From Protaetiibacter larvae (lineage in GTDB: Bacteria > Actinomycetota > Actinomycetes > Actinomycetales > Microbacteriaceae), in contig NZ_CP043504.1 in the NCBI RefSeq assembly GCF_008365275.1, forward strand, positions 620,001 to 684,000: DNA of 64,000 nucleotides. Direction: 5' to 3'. Shown here in pieces: positions 38,034-46,880 of the stretch. The first letter of the stretch is position 1. The number at the start of each line of letters is the position of its first letter. The notes under the pieces were generated by a model. It had not been told where the DNA came from. It made no database searches and saw only the letters and a program-made list of their open reading frames with translations. The position numbers and the translations under genes are program-made.

Positions 38034-38657
38034 TCAGTCCGCGAGGATCAGGTAGAGCGCGCGGCGTGCCTCGTCGAGCTTCTCGATCGCGGCCTCGCGC
38101 TGGGCGTCGCTCGCGGCGTGATGGAACTGGCCCACGACGCCCATGAGCTTGCCGACGCTCGACTGGAAGGCCAGCTCCTGCTCGGTGCGCTGCGGCGCCG
38201 CCTGCCAGGCCTTGGCGAGTTGTTCGGCGTTCTCCGTCACGTAGGCCTCTCCGGCCTCGGTGAGGGTGAACTCGGTGCGACGCCCCTCGCCCGTGGAGGC
38301 GATGAGCTCCTCGTCCACGAGTTGCTGGAGGGTGGGGTAGACCGAGCCGGGGCTCGGGCGCCAGGTGCCCCCGGTGCGCTCGGCGATGGCCTTGATGAGG
38401 CTGTAGCCGTTCGAGGGCGCCTCGGCGAGCAGGCTCAGGATGACGGCGCGGATGTCTCCGCGGCCGGCGCGACCGCGACCGCGGCCGCCCCAGGGGCCGG
38501 GGCCGAATCCGGGGGCGAACGGCGGGGTGCCGAAACCTCGACCGGGCCCGAAGGCGTGCACGCCGAACTCGGCGTGCGGCCCGTGGGCGGCAGGGTTGCG
38601 GGGGTCGTGGTGGAAGCGGATGGGACGCTCGTGGCGTCGGAAGGTGTTCGGGTTCAT
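38034..38657 (-). CDS. PadR-family transcriptional regulator
   Basis: A 207-aa regulator. The N-terminal 65 residues are rich in His, Pro, Gly and Phe (GPGRGFGTPPFAPGFGPGPW), then comes the PadR winged helix: DIRAVILSLLAEAPSNGYSL, TWRPSPGSVYPTLQQLVDEE, GRRTEFTLTEAG; a helical C-terminal dimerisation domain follows. PadR proteins often regulate efflux or stress genes and repress themselves. GGAGACCGATC precedes ATG 38657. Palindromic ATCGCGGGATATCGCGA and CGATATATCG sequences in its promoter fit autorepression. It is divergent from the flavin monooxygenase gene, a possible target. Confidence 0.88.
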   Translation of the reverse strand: MNPNTFRRHERPIRFHHDPRNPAAHGPHAEFGVHAFGPGRGFGTPPFAPGFGPGPWGGRGRGRAGRGDIRAVILSLLAEAPSNGYSLIKAIAERTGGTWRPSPGSVYPTLQQLVDEELIASTGEGRRTEFTLTEAGEAYVTENAEQLAKAWQAAPQRTEQELAFQSSVGKLMGVVGQFHHAASDAQREAAIEKLDEARRALYLILAD

Positions 38658-38683
38658 GATCGGTCTCCTTTCGTGATCATGAG

Positions 38684-38722
38684 ACATCGCGGGATATCGC
38701 GACAGGTCAACGATATATCGGT
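38684..38722. promoter_or_regulatory. candidate PadR operator region
   Basis: Contains ACATCGCGGGATATCGCGAC (38685-38704) with repeated ATCGCG units, and AACGATATATCGGT, whose core CGATATATCG (38711-38720) is a perfect palindrome. It is unusually AT-rich for this DNA and lies between divergent padR and the monooxygenase gene. Confidence 0.4.
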
Positions 38723-38807
38723 AACGCTCGCAGCGCAAGCGGCGGATTGTGACGATCTGTGACCGAGTGTGTCGCCGGGGTGCGGGCGAGCCGGGAAAAC
38801 TCGACGG

Positions 38808-40244
38808 GTGACCGAGCAGACCACCCCCCGCCAGATCCGCTTCAACGCCTTCGACATGAACTGCGTCGCCCACCAGTCCTCCGGGATGTGGCGGCACCCC
38901 GACGACCGCTCGGACAGCTACAAGGACATCGAATACTGGACGGGCCTCGCGCAGCTGCTCGAGCGCGGCACCTTCGACGGCATCTTCATCGCCGACGTGC
39001 TCGGCACCTACGACGTCTACGGCGGCACCAACGAGGCCGCCATCCGCAACGGCGCCCAGGTGCCCGTCAACGACCCCGTGCTGCTCGTGTCGGCGATGGC
39101 CGCCGTGACCCGGAACCTGGGCTTCGGGGTGACCGCGGGCACCGCCTACGAGCATCCGTACCCGTTCGCGCGGCGGATGTCGACGCTCGACCACCTCACC
39201 AAGGGGCGCGTCGGGTGGAACGTCGTCACCGGCTACCTGCCGAGTGCCGCCCGCAACATGGGTCACGACGACCAGCTCGAGCACGACGACCGCTACGACC
39301 AGGCCGACGAGTACCTCGAGGTGCTCTACAAGCTGTGGGAGGGCTCCTGGGAGGACGACGCCGTCGTGCGCGACCGGGAGAACGGCGTGTTCACCCAGCC
39401 GGGGAAGGTGCACGAGATCCGCCACTACGGCAAGCACTTCACGGTGCCCGGGATCGCCATCACCGAGCCTTCGCCGCAGCGCTCCCCCGTGATCTACCAG
39501 GCCGGCGCCTCGCCGCGCGGTATCGCCTTCGCGGCGGGCAACGCCGAGGCGATCTTCGTGGCCGCCCCCACGAAGGAGGTGCTCAAGGGCACGGTCTCGC
39601 GCATCCGCGACGCCCTCGAGGCCGCCGGGCGCGACCGCTACTCGGCGCGCATCTACACGCTGCTCACGATCGTCACCGACGAGACCGACGAGAAGGCGCA
39701 GGCCAAACACGAGGACTACCTGCGCTACGCGTCCCCCGAGGGTGCGCTCGTGTTCATGTCGGGGTGGATGGGCATCGACCTCTCGCAGTACGCCCTCGAC
39801 GAGCCCGTGGGCAACGTGAAGTCGAACGCGATCCAGTCGGCGGTGCAGAACTTCGCCGAGTCGGCCAAGCACGGGCGCGAGTTCACGGTGCGCGACATCG
39901 CCCTGGACGGCGCCATCGGCGGGCTCGGGCCGACGATCGTGGGCGGGGCGGAGACGATCGCCGACACCCTGCAGGAGTGGGTGGAGTTCACCGACGTCGA
40001 CGGCTTCAACCTCGCCTACGCGATCACCCCGGGCACCTTCGAGGACATCGTGGAGCATGTGATCCCCGTGCTGCGCGCCCGCGGCGCCTATCCCACCGAA
40101 TACGCGCCCGGCACCCTGCGGCAGAAGCTGCACGGCCGCGGCGACCGCCTTCCCGACGACCACAAGGGCTCCCGCTACCGCATCGGCGGCGACCTCTCCA
40201 CCGCCGTCGCCACCACCACGTCCCGCACCACCCTCAACGTCTGA
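38808..40244 (+). CDS. FMN-dependent monooxygenase, NtaA/SnaA/DszA family
   Basis: A 478-aa luciferase-like flavin monooxygenase. Family signs are the N-terminal RFNAFDMNCVAHQSSGMWRH, the TIM-barrel motifs LERGTFDGIFIADVLGTYDV, HLTKGRVGWNVVTGYLPSAA and YQAGASPRGIAFAAGNAEAI. These enzymes use FMNH2 from a partner reductase to oxidise aminopolycarboxylates, thiophenes, alkanes or other substrates; no reductase gene is adjacent. GTG start at 38808, chosen because residues upstream are atypical. Substrate cannot be predicted. Divergent from padR; a family B repeat follows the stop. Confidence 0.88.
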   Translation: MTEQTTPRQIRFNAFDMNCVAHQSSGMWRHPDDRSDSYKDIEYWTGLAQLLERGTFDGIFIADVLGTYDVYGGTNEAAIRNGAQVPVNDPVLLVSAMAAVTRNLGFGVTAGTAYEHPYPFARRMSTLDHLTKGRVGWNVVTGYLPSAARNMGHDDQLEHDDRYDQADEYLEVLYKLWEGSWEDDAVVRDRENGVFTQPGKVHEIRHYGKHFTVPGIAITEPSPQRSPVIYQAGASPRGIAFAAGNAEAIFVAAPTKEVLKGTVSRIRDALEAAGRDRYSARIYTLLTIVTDETDEKAQAKHEDYLRYASPEGALVFMSGWMGIDLSQYALDEPVGNVKSNAIQSAVQNFAESAKHGREFTVRDIALDGAIGGLGPTIVGGAETIADTLQEWVEFTDVDGFNLAYAITPGTFEDIVEHVIPVLRARGAYPTEYAPGTLRQKLHGRGDRLPDDHKGSRYRIGGDLSTAVATTTSRTTLNV

Positions 40245-40248
40245 GCGT

Positions 40249-40320
40249 TCGTGGCGCGGCTGGAGCCGTGACCCGGCGGCGGGGGAAACGCCTCCCGCCG
40301 CCGGGTCGCTTCCCCCGCCA
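40249..40320 (+). repeat. palindromic repeat family B, copy 1 (right arm lost)
   Basis: Left arm TGGCGCGGCTGGAGC (40252-40266) is present, and the core is a perfect 13-bp stem ACCCGGCGGCGGG (40271-40283) / CCCGCCGCCGGGT (40294-40306) with loop GGAAACGCCT. The matching right arm is missing. It starts 4 bp after the monooxygenase stop and may act as its terminator. Confidence 0.8.
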
Positions 40321-40401
40321 CGACAGGGTTGGCGGGAACTCGCGGATGCATGGCGGTTGCGGGGGAGGTCGCCCGGCGGGGCGCGGTCTAGCGTCGGGGG
40401 C

Positions 40402-40878
40402 ATGACCGATCTCGCCGCCCCCGAATCCGTCTCTCCGTCGAGCACCGACGAGCGGGAGGCCGCCGTCGCCCACTTCGCCGCCAAGCTGCGGTACGAGACG
40501 GATGCCTCGGACGTCGCGGCCGCGCTCGCGGCGGGCGAGCGGCTCGTGCTTGTCGACACCCGCAACCACGCATCCTGGCACCAGGGACACGCGGCGGGCG
40601 CCGTGCACATCCCGCGTGCGGAGGTGGCGGCTCGGGCACCGCGCGAGATCCCCCTCGACGTCCCGGTGGTCGTCTACTGCTGGAGCCCCGGCTGCAACGG
40701 CGCCGACAAGGCGGCCCTCGAGTTCGCGAAGCTCGGCTACCAGGTGCGCCTCATGATCGGCGGCTTCGAGTACTGGGCGCGGGAGGGCTACGACGTCGAG
40801 GACGACAACGGTCCCGTCATCCGCTCGGTCGACGAACTCGTCGGCCCGCTCGCCGCCGCCGCCGACTGCGGCTGCTGA
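40402..40878 (+). CDS. rhodanese-like domain protein
   Basis: A 158-aa single rhodanese domain. It has LVLVDTRNHASWHQGHAAGA (about 48-67), VHIPRAEV and the active-site loop VVVYCWSPGCNGADKAALEF, whose first Cys is the probable sulfur carrier. The loop is longer than in classical thiosulfate sulfurtransferases, and the protein ends AADCGC with two further cysteines. Role could be sulfur transfer or redox sensing; no clue from neighbours. ATG 40402 follows GGGGG. Confidence 0.85.
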   Translation: MTDLAAPESVSPSSTDEREAAVAHFAAKLRYETDASDVAAALAAGERLVLVDTRNHASWHQGHAAGAVHIPRAEVAARAPREIPLDVPVVVYCWSPGCNGADKAALEFAKLGYQVRLMIGGFEYWAREGYDVEDDNGPVIRSVDELVGPLAAAADCGC

Positions 40879-40889
40879 CCCCTGTGGAT

Positions 40890-40970
40890 TCGTGGCGCGG
40901 CTGGAGCCGCGCCACGATGGCGGGGGAAACGCCCCCCGCCGCGAGGTCGTAGCTCCAGCCGCGCCATGAA
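40890..40970 (+). repeat. palindromic repeat family B, copy 2
   Basis: Left arm TGGCGCGGCTGGAGC (40893-40907) and right arm GCTCCAGCCGCGCCA (40952-40966) enclose GGCGGGGGAAACGCCCCCCGCC. The left arm also makes its own local hairpin, CGTGGCGCGGCT/AGCCGCGCCACG. It lies between rhodanese and the type III PKS gene. Confidence 0.85.
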
Positions 40971-41007
40971 CCCTCGGGCGGGCGGGCGGGCGTGGTACGT
41001 TCCGGGC

Positions 41008-42078
41008 ATGCCGCGGATCGCGTCGGTCGCGCCCGTCCTGCCCGACCACGTGTCGGCGCAGGCCGACATCGCCGCGGAGCTCGGCAGCCTCATCGCGCGC
41101 GACCCCGCCCAGCGCGCGCTGCTCGAGCGCTTCCACGCGGCGAGCGGCATCGCGAGCCGGCACACGGTCCTGCCGCTCGACGCCTACCGGGACCTCGGCG
41201 GCTTCGAGGCGGCCAACGACGTCTGGATCCGGGAGGGCACCCGGCTCGCGGCCGAGGCGCTGACCACGGCGCTCGCCACCGCGGGTCTCGCGCCCGCCGA
41301 CGTCGACTTCCTGCTGTTCACCTCGGTCACCGGGATCGCCGCACCGTCGATCGACGCGCGCCTCGTGCCGCTCGTGGGGCTGCGCTCGGATGTGAAGCGT
41401 CTGCCGTCGTTCGGGCTCGGCTGCGTCGCGGGTGCGGCCGGCATCGCCCGCGTCGCCGACTACCTCGCGGGTCATCCCGACGAGGTGGGCGTGCTCGTCT
41501 CGGTCGAGCTGTGCTCGCTCACCCTGCAGCGCGACGACGCGTCGATCGGCAACCTCGTCGCGAGCGGCCTGTTCGGCGACGGGGCGGCCGCGGCGGTGCT
41601 CGTGGGCGACCGGCGCGCGGAGGTGCTCGCCGCATCCGGGGCGGCGTCCGGCCCCCGGGTGGTCGGCAGCCGCAGCGCGCTCTACCCCGACAGCGAGGGC
41701 GCGATCGGCTGGGACGTCGGCGCGACCGGGTTCCGGATCGTGCTCACCGCGGCCGTGCCCGATGCGATCGAGGCGAACATCGCATCCGGCGTCGATGGGC
41801 TGCTCGCCGACCACGGCCTCGGCCGCGACGACGTGGACCTGTGGATCGCGCATCCCGGCGGCCCCCGCGTGCTCGACGCCTTCGCGAGCGGACTCGGCCT
41901 GCCCGCCGATGCCCTCGCCGCGAGCCGCCGTGCGCTCGAACGCGTGGGCAACCTCTCGAGTGCCGCCGTGCTGCACCTGCTCGCCGAGCAGTTCTCCCAG
42001 CCGGCGGGCACACGGGCGGTGCTCTTCGCCCTCGGCCCGGGCGTGACGAGCGAGCACGTGCTGCTGGAGTGGACGTGA
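41008..42078 (+). CDS. type III polyketide synthase (alkylresorcinol/chalcone synthase type)
   Basis: A 356-aa thiolase-fold enzyme. The Cys-His-Asn triad is visible: C139 in SFGLGCVAGAAG, H282 in LWIAHPGGPRVLDAF and N315 in ERVGNLSSAAVLHL. GPG appears near the C-terminus (ALGPGVTSEHVLLEW). Length and motifs fit bacterial type III PKS. Followed by an ICMT-like methyltransferase and a flavin hydroxylase, each overlapping by 4 bp, it resembles Streptomyces griseus srsA, which makes alkylresorcinols from fatty-acyl starters. ATG at 41008; a family B repeat occupies the upstream gap. Confidence 0.9.
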   Translation: MPRIASVAPVLPDHVSAQADIAAELGSLIARDPAQRALLERFHAASGIASRHTVLPLDAYRDLGGFEAANDVWIREGTRLAAEALTTALATAGLAPADVDFLLFTSVTGIAAPSIDARLVPLVGLRSDVKRLPSFGLGCVAGAAGIARVADYLAGHPDEVGVLVSVELCSLTLQRDDASIGNLVASGLFGDGAAAAVLVGDRRAEVLAASGAASGPRVVGSRSALYPDSEGAIGWDVGATGFRIVLTAAVPDAIEANIASGVDGLLADHGLGRDDVDLWIAHPGGPRVLDAFASGLGLPADALAASRRALERVGNLSSAAVLHLLAEQFSQPAGTRAVLFALGPGVTSEHVLLEWT

Positions 42079-42605
42079 TCGCCTACACGGTGCTCGTGCT
42101 CGCGACCGGCCTCGAGCGGCTCGCCGAGCTCGTCATCTCGCGCCGTAACGCGGCTTGGGCGTTCGCGCGCGGCGGGGTCGAGTCGGGGCGCCGGCACTTC
42201 CCGTGGATGGTGCTGCTGCATCTGGGGCTGCTGGCCGGCTGCCTCGCCGAGGTGTGGCTGCTCGGTCGACCCTTCCTGCCGTGGCTCGGCTGGCCCGCGC
42301 TCGCGGTCGCACTGCTGTGCCAGGCCGGACGGTACTGGGTGATCTCCTCGCTCGGCCGGCAGTGGAACACGCGCGTCATCGTCGTGCCCGGGATGCCGCT
42401 CTCGCGCCGAGGACCGTACCGCTGGAACCGGCTGCGGCATCCGAACTATCTGATCGTCGCGATCGAGGGCGTGGCGCTGCCGCTCGTGCACACCGCGTGG
42501 ATCACGGCGCTCGCCTTCACGGTGCTCAACGCCGTGCTGCTGCTGGGGTTCCGGATCCCGGTGGAGGATCGTGCGCTCGCCGCGGCCGAGGAGCGCGCGC
42601 CGTGA
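42075..42605 (+). CDS. isoprenylcysteine carboxyl methyltransferase-like membrane methyltransferase (SrsB type)
   Basis: A 176-aa polytopic membrane protein with about five hydrophobic segments and the ICMT/PEMT signature SRRGPYRWNRLRHPNYLIVA (about 116-135), which binds S-adenosylmethionine. In the srsABC phenolic-lipid pathway the SrsB homologue methylates an alkylresorcinol hydroxyl. Its gene starts with GTG inside the stop of the PKS gene and ends in a GTGA overlap with the hydroxylase, so the three are one operon. Confidence 0.85.
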   Translation: MIAYTVLVLATGLERLAELVISRRNAAWAFARGGVESGRRHFPWMVLLHLGLLAGCLAEVWLLGRPFLPWLGWPALAVALLCQAGRYWVISSLGRQWNTRVIVVPGMPLSRRGPYRWNRLRHPNYLIVAIEGVALPLVHTAWITALAFTVLNAVLLLGFRIPVEDRALAAAEERAP

Positions 42606-43642
42606 GCGACGCCCAACTGCTCGTCGCGGGCGGCGGCCCGGTGGGGCTCGCGACCGCGATCGAGGCGCGGCTCGCCGGGATCGACGTGCTCGTCGTGGAA
42701 CCCCGCGACGGTGTCATCGACAAGGCCTGCGGCGAGGGCGTCATGCCGGGGGCGCGGGAGGCGCTCGACCGGCTGGGGGTGGCGCCGGCATCCGCCCCGA
42801 TCGCCGGCATCGACTACCGCGACGTGCGCCACTCCGTGCAGCACCGTTTCTCGGGCGGTCCCGGGCAGGGCATCCGACGGACGACCCTGCACGCGGCGCT
42901 GCTCGAGCGCGCGCGCGAGCTCGGGGTGCGGTGGGTGCGCGCGAGGGTGGTCGCTGTCGAGCCAGGCGGCACATCGGTCGCGGTTGCGACGGATGCCGGC
43001 TCGCGGCTCGTCGGGGGCTGGCTCGTCGCGGCCGACGGTTTGCATTCGACGGTCGCCCGGTCGGTGGGGCTCGCGCTGCCCGAGCCGCGGGCGCGCCGAC
43101 GCTACGGGCAGCGGCGGCACTACCGGCTGGAGCCGTGGACCGACCTCGTCGAGGTGCACTGGACGGGCGTCGGCGAGTTCTATGTGACCCCGCTCGCGGG
43201 CGGCGTGGTCGGGGTCTCGCTGCTCGCGCGGCGCGGGGTGCACTACGAGCAGGCGCTCGCGGCGTCCGGCGAGCTCGCCGAGCGGATCGCGGGGGCGGAT
43301 GCCGTGAGCGAGCTGCGCGGGGCCGGCCCGTTCCGGCAGCGCACCCGGGCGCGGGTCGCCGGACGCGTGCTGCTGGTCGGCGACGCATCCGGGTATGTCG
43401 ACGCGCTCACGGCGGAGGGCATCCGGATCGGGTTGGAGTCGGCGCATGAGGCGGTCGCGGCGATCTGCGCCGGGCGGTCGGAGCAGTACGAGGCGGCCTG
43501 GGGGCGGACGACGCGCGCGTTCCGGCGGATGACCGCGGGCCTCGTGCGGGTGGCGGAGTCGCCGCTGCGGGGGCTCGTCGTGCCGGCGGCGGCGCGGATG
43601 CCGCGGCTCTACGCGAGCGGGGTCGAGCGCATCGCCCGGTGA
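42602..43642 (+). CDS. FAD-dependent monooxygenase (SrsC type)
   Basis: A 346-aa class A flavoprotein hydroxylase. The FAD-binding LLVAGGGPVGLATAIEARLA is at about 6-25, the GD motif in RVLLVGDASGYVDALTAEGI (about 256-275), and DG motif WLVAADGLHSTVARSVG near 139-155. It probably hydroxylates the polyketide product of the upstream PKS, as SrsC does, though geranylgeranyl-reductase-like relatives are also possible. GTG start overlaps the methyltransferase by 4 bp. The downstream gap holds a family D repeat. Confidence 0.85.
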   Translation: MSDAQLLVAGGGPVGLATAIEARLAGIDVLVVEPRDGVIDKACGEGVMPGAREALDRLGVAPASAPIAGIDYRDVRHSVQHRFSGGPGQGIRRTTLHAALLERARELGVRWVRARVVAVEPGGTSVAVATDAGSRLVGGWLVAADGLHSTVARSVGLALPEPRARRRYGQRRHYRLEPWTDLVEVHWTGVGEFYVTPLAGGVVGVSLLARRGVHYEQALAASGELAERIAGADAVSELRGAGPFRQRTRARVAGRVLLVGDASGYVDALTAEGIRIGLESAHEAVAAICAGRSEQYEAAWGRTTRAFRRMTAGLVRVAESPLRGLVVPAAARMPRLYASGVERIAR

Positions 43643-43649
43643 TCGGCCC

Positions 43650-43677
43650 GGTGGTCGGCCCGGTGGTCTCGAGACCC
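43650..43677. repeat. palindromic repeat family D, short copy
   Basis: GGTGGTC occurs twice, and GGTCTCGAGACC (43665-43676) is a perfect 12-bp palindrome sharing GGTGGTCTCGAG with the copy after gyrB. It lies between convergent genes. Confidence 0.45.
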
Positions 43678-43681
43678 CCGC

Positions 43682-44341
43682 TCACGCGATTCCGAGCGCC
43701 CGCCGCAGCTCCCCCGCATCCGCGACGACCGCGATCGCGCCCGCCGCCTCCGCGGGCGCCCCGTACCCCCAGCTCGCGAAGATCGTGGGCAGCCCGTTCG
43801 CGCGCGCCCCCTCGATGTCGAGGATGCGGTCGCCCACCATCACGGCGCCCGACACGTCGAACCCGTCTGCCGTGAGCCGGCGCAGCGCCTCGGCCACGAC
43901 GTCCGCCTTCGCGCTGCGGGTCTCGTCCTCGGTGGCGCCGGTGAGCTCGTCGAAGGCGTCGATCACACCGATGCCCTCGAGGATCACGGTGGCCGACGAC
44001 TCCGGCTTCGAGGTGGCGAGCGAGAGGGCGATTCCGGCGGCGTGGATGGCCCGGATGGCGTCCACGACCCCCGGGTAGGGCGCGGCGTCGAGGATGCCGA
44101 CGGCGCGGTAGTGCGTGCGGTACACGGCGAGCGCCCGCAGCGACTCCTCGTGGTCGAGGCCCGCGCGGTCCCGGAAGGAGTCGAGGATGGGCGGGCCGAC
44201 CCAGGCGAGCAGCTCGGCCGGCGTCGGCACGGGCAGGCCGAGCTGTTCGAGCGTGTGCGCGAGGCTCGACACGATCCCGGGGGCGGAGTCGACGATCGTG
44301 CCGTCGAGGTCGAACAGGACGGCGGTCGGGCGGGGCAGCAT
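43682..44341 (-). CDS. HAD-superfamily phosphatase (Gph-like)
   Basis: A 219-aa HAD hydrolase with motif I VLFDLDGTIVDSAPG (about 8-22), an alpha-helical cap, motif II LSLATSKPESS (Ser/Thr and following Lys) and motif IV VMVGDRILDIEGA. Subfamily is that of phosphoglycolate phosphatase and related small-molecule phosphatases. The substrate cannot be assigned. ATG at 44341. It follows nucS in the same direction but a strong hairpin separates them. Confidence 0.88.
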   Translation of the reverse strand: MLPRPTAVLFDLDGTIVDSAPGIVSSLAHTLEQLGLPVPTPAELLAWVGPPILDSFRDRAGLDHEESLRALAVYRTHYRAVGILDAAPYPGVVDAIRAIHAAGIALSLATSKPESSATVILEGIGVIDAFDELTGATEDETRSAKADVVAEALRRLTADGFDVSGAVMVGDRILDIEGARANGLPTIFASWGYGAPAEAAGAIAVVADAGELRRALGIA

Positions 44342-44354
44342 CCCGCCCAGCCTA

Positions 44355-44391
44355 GGGGCGGGGTGCCCAACGCTGCAGCGCTGCCCGCCCC
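44355..44391. terminator. hairpin downstream of nucS
   Basis: GGGGCGGG (44355-44362) pairs with CCCGCCCC (44384-44391); an inner CGCTGCAGCG palindrome sits in the loop. It lies 27 bp past the nucS stop on the minus strand and may end that transcript. No T-run. Confidence 0.45.
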
Positions 44392-44418
44392 GCGGCAGAG
44401 CTGACGGGCGCGCGGTGC

Positions 44419-45114
44419 TCAGAACAGTCGCGCGTGGCCGGTCTCGAGCCCGCGCATCGCGTCGTAGTCGAGCACGAGGCAGCGGATGCCGCGGTCCTCG
44501 GCGAGCGTGCGAGCCTGCGGCTTGATCTCCTGCGCGGCGAACACGCCGGTGACGGGGGCGAGGCGCGGGTCGCGGTTCATGAGCTCGAGGTAGCGGCTGA
44601 GCTGCTCGACCCCGTCGATGTCCCCGCGTCGCTTGATCTCGACCGCCACCGAGTGGCCCTGCGCATCCGTCGCCAGGATGTCGACCGGCCCGATCGCGGT
44701 CATGTACTCCCGGCGCACGAGGGTGTGACCCTCGCCCAGCAGCTCGATCTGCTCGGCGAGCAGACGCTGCAGCTCGGCCTCCACGCCGTCCTTCTGCAGG
44801 CCGGGGTCGATGCCGAGCTCGTGGCTCGAGTCGTGCAGGATCTCGTGGATCGAGATCAGCAGCAGGTCGGCGGTCTTGGGGTTGGTGACGCGCCAGAGTT
44901 CGACGATGCCCGCCGCGGCGAGCTCCTCGTCCACCTCGTCGACCGCGAAGGTGGTGGGCGGGCTCATCCAGTTGAGCGGCTTGTAGCTGAGCGAATCGGA
45001 GTGCACGAGCACCGAGCCGTCGGCCTTCACGACGAGCAGTCGTGTGGCGAGCGGCAGGTGCGCCGAGAGCCGGCCCGCGTAGTCGACGGAGCAGCGGGCG
45101 ATCACGAGTCTCAT
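44419..45114 (-). CDS. nucS: mismatch-specific endonuclease NucS/EndoMS
   Basis: A 231-aa protein starting [20 protein letters not shown]. The N-terminal half is the DNA-binding/dimerisation domain; the C-terminal nuclease domain carries [20 protein letters not shown] (about 137-156), the Asp-Glu-Lys restriction-like core. It replaces MutS/MutL in actinobacteria, cutting mismatched DNA. The last residues GHARLF resemble a beta-clamp-binding motif, as known for archaeal and actinobacterial NucS. ATG at 45114 is preferred over one three codons upstream. Confidence 0.95.
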   Translation of the reverse strand: MRLVIARCSVDYAGRLSAHLPLATRLLVVKADGSVLVHSDSLSYKPLNWMSPPTTFAVDEVDEELAAAGIVELWRVTNPKTADLLLISIHEILHDSSHELGIDPGLQKDGVEAELQRLLAEQIELLGEGHTLVRREYMTAIGPVDILATDAQGHSVAVEIKRRGDIDGVEQLSRYLELMNRDPRLAPVTGVFAAQEIKPQARTLAEDRGIRCLVLDYDAMRGLETGHARLF

Positions 45115-45195
45115 CCGTTCCACGGTACCCGGACGCCGACGCGGGTGACGTCCTCGCCGCCCGGCGCAGCCGGCGGGGCCGCCGGGCGCCTGAGG

Positions 45196-46386
45196 CTAGG
45201 CGTCGGCGGCCGCGAGCTGGCCGCAGGCGCCGTCGATCTCCTTGCCCCGGGTGTCCCGCAGGGTGGTGGGGATGCCGGCCGCCTCCAGGCGCGCGATGAA
45301 CTCGGCCGTCACATCCGGCTCCGACGCGGTCCAGATGGAGCCGGGGGTCGGGTTGAGCGGGATCGGGTTGACGTGCACCCAGCCGCGCCCGCGCTCGTTG
45401 AGCTTCTGCGCGAGCAGCTCGGCGCGCCAGGCGTGGTCGTTCATGTCCTTGATGAGCGCGTACTCGATCGACACCCGGCGGCCGGTGACCTCGAAGTAGT
45501 GGCGGGCGGCGTCGAGCGCCTCGTCGACCTTCCAGCGCGAGTTCACCGGGATGAGCTCGTCGCGCAGGGTGTCGTCGGGGGCGTGCAGGCTGAGGGCGAA
45601 GGTGAGCGGCAGATCCTCGTCGGCGAGCTTCCGGATGGCGGGGGCGAGCCCCACGGACGACACCGTGATGTGCCGCGCCGACATCCCGAGCCCGTTCGGC
45701 TGCGGGGCGACCATGGTGCGCACGGCCTTCATGAGCCGGTTGTAGTTGGCGAGCGGCTCGCCCATGCCCATGAAGACGATGTTGGTGACCCTGGGCGAGT
45801 CGTGCCCGCCGTCGCGACGGAGGCCGCCGAGCTCGCCCGCGGCGATCGCGCGGTTCGCCTCCACCACCTGGGCCACGATCTCGGCTGCCGACATGTTGCG
45901 GGTGAGACCGGCCTGGCCGGTGGCGCAGAACGGGCAGTTCATGCCGCATCCGGCCTGGCTCGAGACGCACAGCGTGACGCGACCGGGGTAACGCATGAGC
46001 ACCGACTCGACGAGCGCGCCGTCGAACAGCTTCCACAGGAACTTGATCGTCTCGCCGCCGTCAGTGCGCAGGCGCCGCACTTCGGTGAGCAGCGGCGGCA
46101 GCAGCGCGCCGACCAGTTCCTCGCGCCGCTCGGCCGGCAGGTCGGTCATCTGCGCGGCGTCGCTCGTGTAGTGGGTGAAGTAGTGGGTCGACAGCTGCTT
46201 GGCGCGGAACGCGGGCAGGCCGAGTTCGACGACCTTGGCGGCGCGCTCCTCGGGGGTGAGGTCGGCGAGGTGCACGGGCGGCTGGGTGCGCCGGGGCGAG
46301 GCGAACTGCAGCTTGGGTCGGCCATCCGCCTCGACCTGCTGCGTCCAGCCCTCGGTCTTCGGCCGGACCTGCTTGATCTCGCTCAC
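45196..46386 (-). CDS. rlmN: 23S rRNA/tRNA (adenine-C2)-methyltransferase RlmN
   Basis: A 396-aa radical SAM enzyme. The Fe-S cluster motif is CGMNCPFC (C147, C151, C154). Other signatures are [36 protein letters not shown] and the C-terminal [11 protein letters not shown] with the second catalytic Cys. It methylates A2503 of 23S rRNA and A37 of some tRNAs. GTG start at 46386. An N-terminal extension (1-30) precedes the conserved region. It is followed by nucS after 81 bp. Confidence 0.96.
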   Translation of the reverse strand: MSEIKQVRPKTEGWTQQVEADGRPKLQFASPRRTQPPVHLADLTPEERAAKVVELGLPAFRAKQLSTHYFTHYTSDAAQMTDLPAERREELVGALLPPLLTEVRRLRTDGGETIKFLWKLFDGALVESVLMRYPGRVTLCVSSQAGCGMNCPFCATGQAGLTRNMSAAEIVAQVVEANRAIAAGELGGLRRDGGHDSPRVTNIVFMGMGEPLANYNRLMKAVRTMVAPQPNGLGMSARHITVSSVGLAPAIRKLADEDLPLTFALSLHAPDDTLRDELIPVNSRWKVDEALDAARHYFEVTGRRVSIEYALIKDMNDHAWRAELLAQKLNERGRGWVHVNPIPLNPTPGSIWTASEPDVTAEFIARLEAAGIPTTLRDTRGKEIDGACGQLAAADA

Positions 46387-46433
46387 CGCACGATTCTCGC
46401 AGCACCTGCCTGGGAGCGGGGCGCGTGGCCGCC

Positions 46434-46880
46434 TCAGGCTTCGGCGATCTCGGCGACGACGTCGAGGAAGGTCTGCCAGCCGGCGATGGTCGCCTCGCGC
46501 TGCTCGGCGGTGAAGCCGGGCGACACCTGGGTCATGTGCAGGAGGGTGCCGCGCTCCGTCGGGGACAGCTCGAACGTCACCGGCGCCTGTTCCGGCTCGT
46601 GCGGCCGGTCGGTGATGGTGAGCACGAAGCGCGTGTCGGGGGTGATCTCGAGGAAGGTGCCCGCCCAGTCGATGGTGTTGCCGTCGGGCAGCACCATGAC
46701 GGCCGACCACGTGCCGCCCACGACGGGTTCGAAGTCGAGTCGGTCGAGCGGCACCTCGACCGCGGCGCCGCCCCACCAGCGGGCGAAGTGCTCCGCCGTG
46801 GTCAGGGCCGCGAACACTGCGGCGGGCGGCGCGGCGAACTCGCGGTGGATCTCGAATCCCTCTGCGGTGATGCCGGTCAT
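46434..46880 (-). CDS. SRPBCC/AHSA1-family protein
   Basis: A 148-aa START-like protein: [26 protein letters not shown], then [33 protein letters not shown] and a C-terminal helix [15 protein letters not shown]. The AHSA1 group binds small hydrophobic ligands. It overlaps the ArsR gene by 4 bp, a very common pairing in actinobacteria; the ligand and purpose are not known. Confidence 0.88.
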   Translation of the reverse strand: MTGITAEGFEIHREFAAPPAAVFAALTTAEHFARWWGGAAVEVPLDRLDFEPVVGGTWSAVMVLPDGNTIDWAGTFLEITPDTRFVLTITDRPHEPEQAPVTFELSPTERGTLLHMTQVSPGFTAEQREATIAGWQTFLDVVAEIAEA

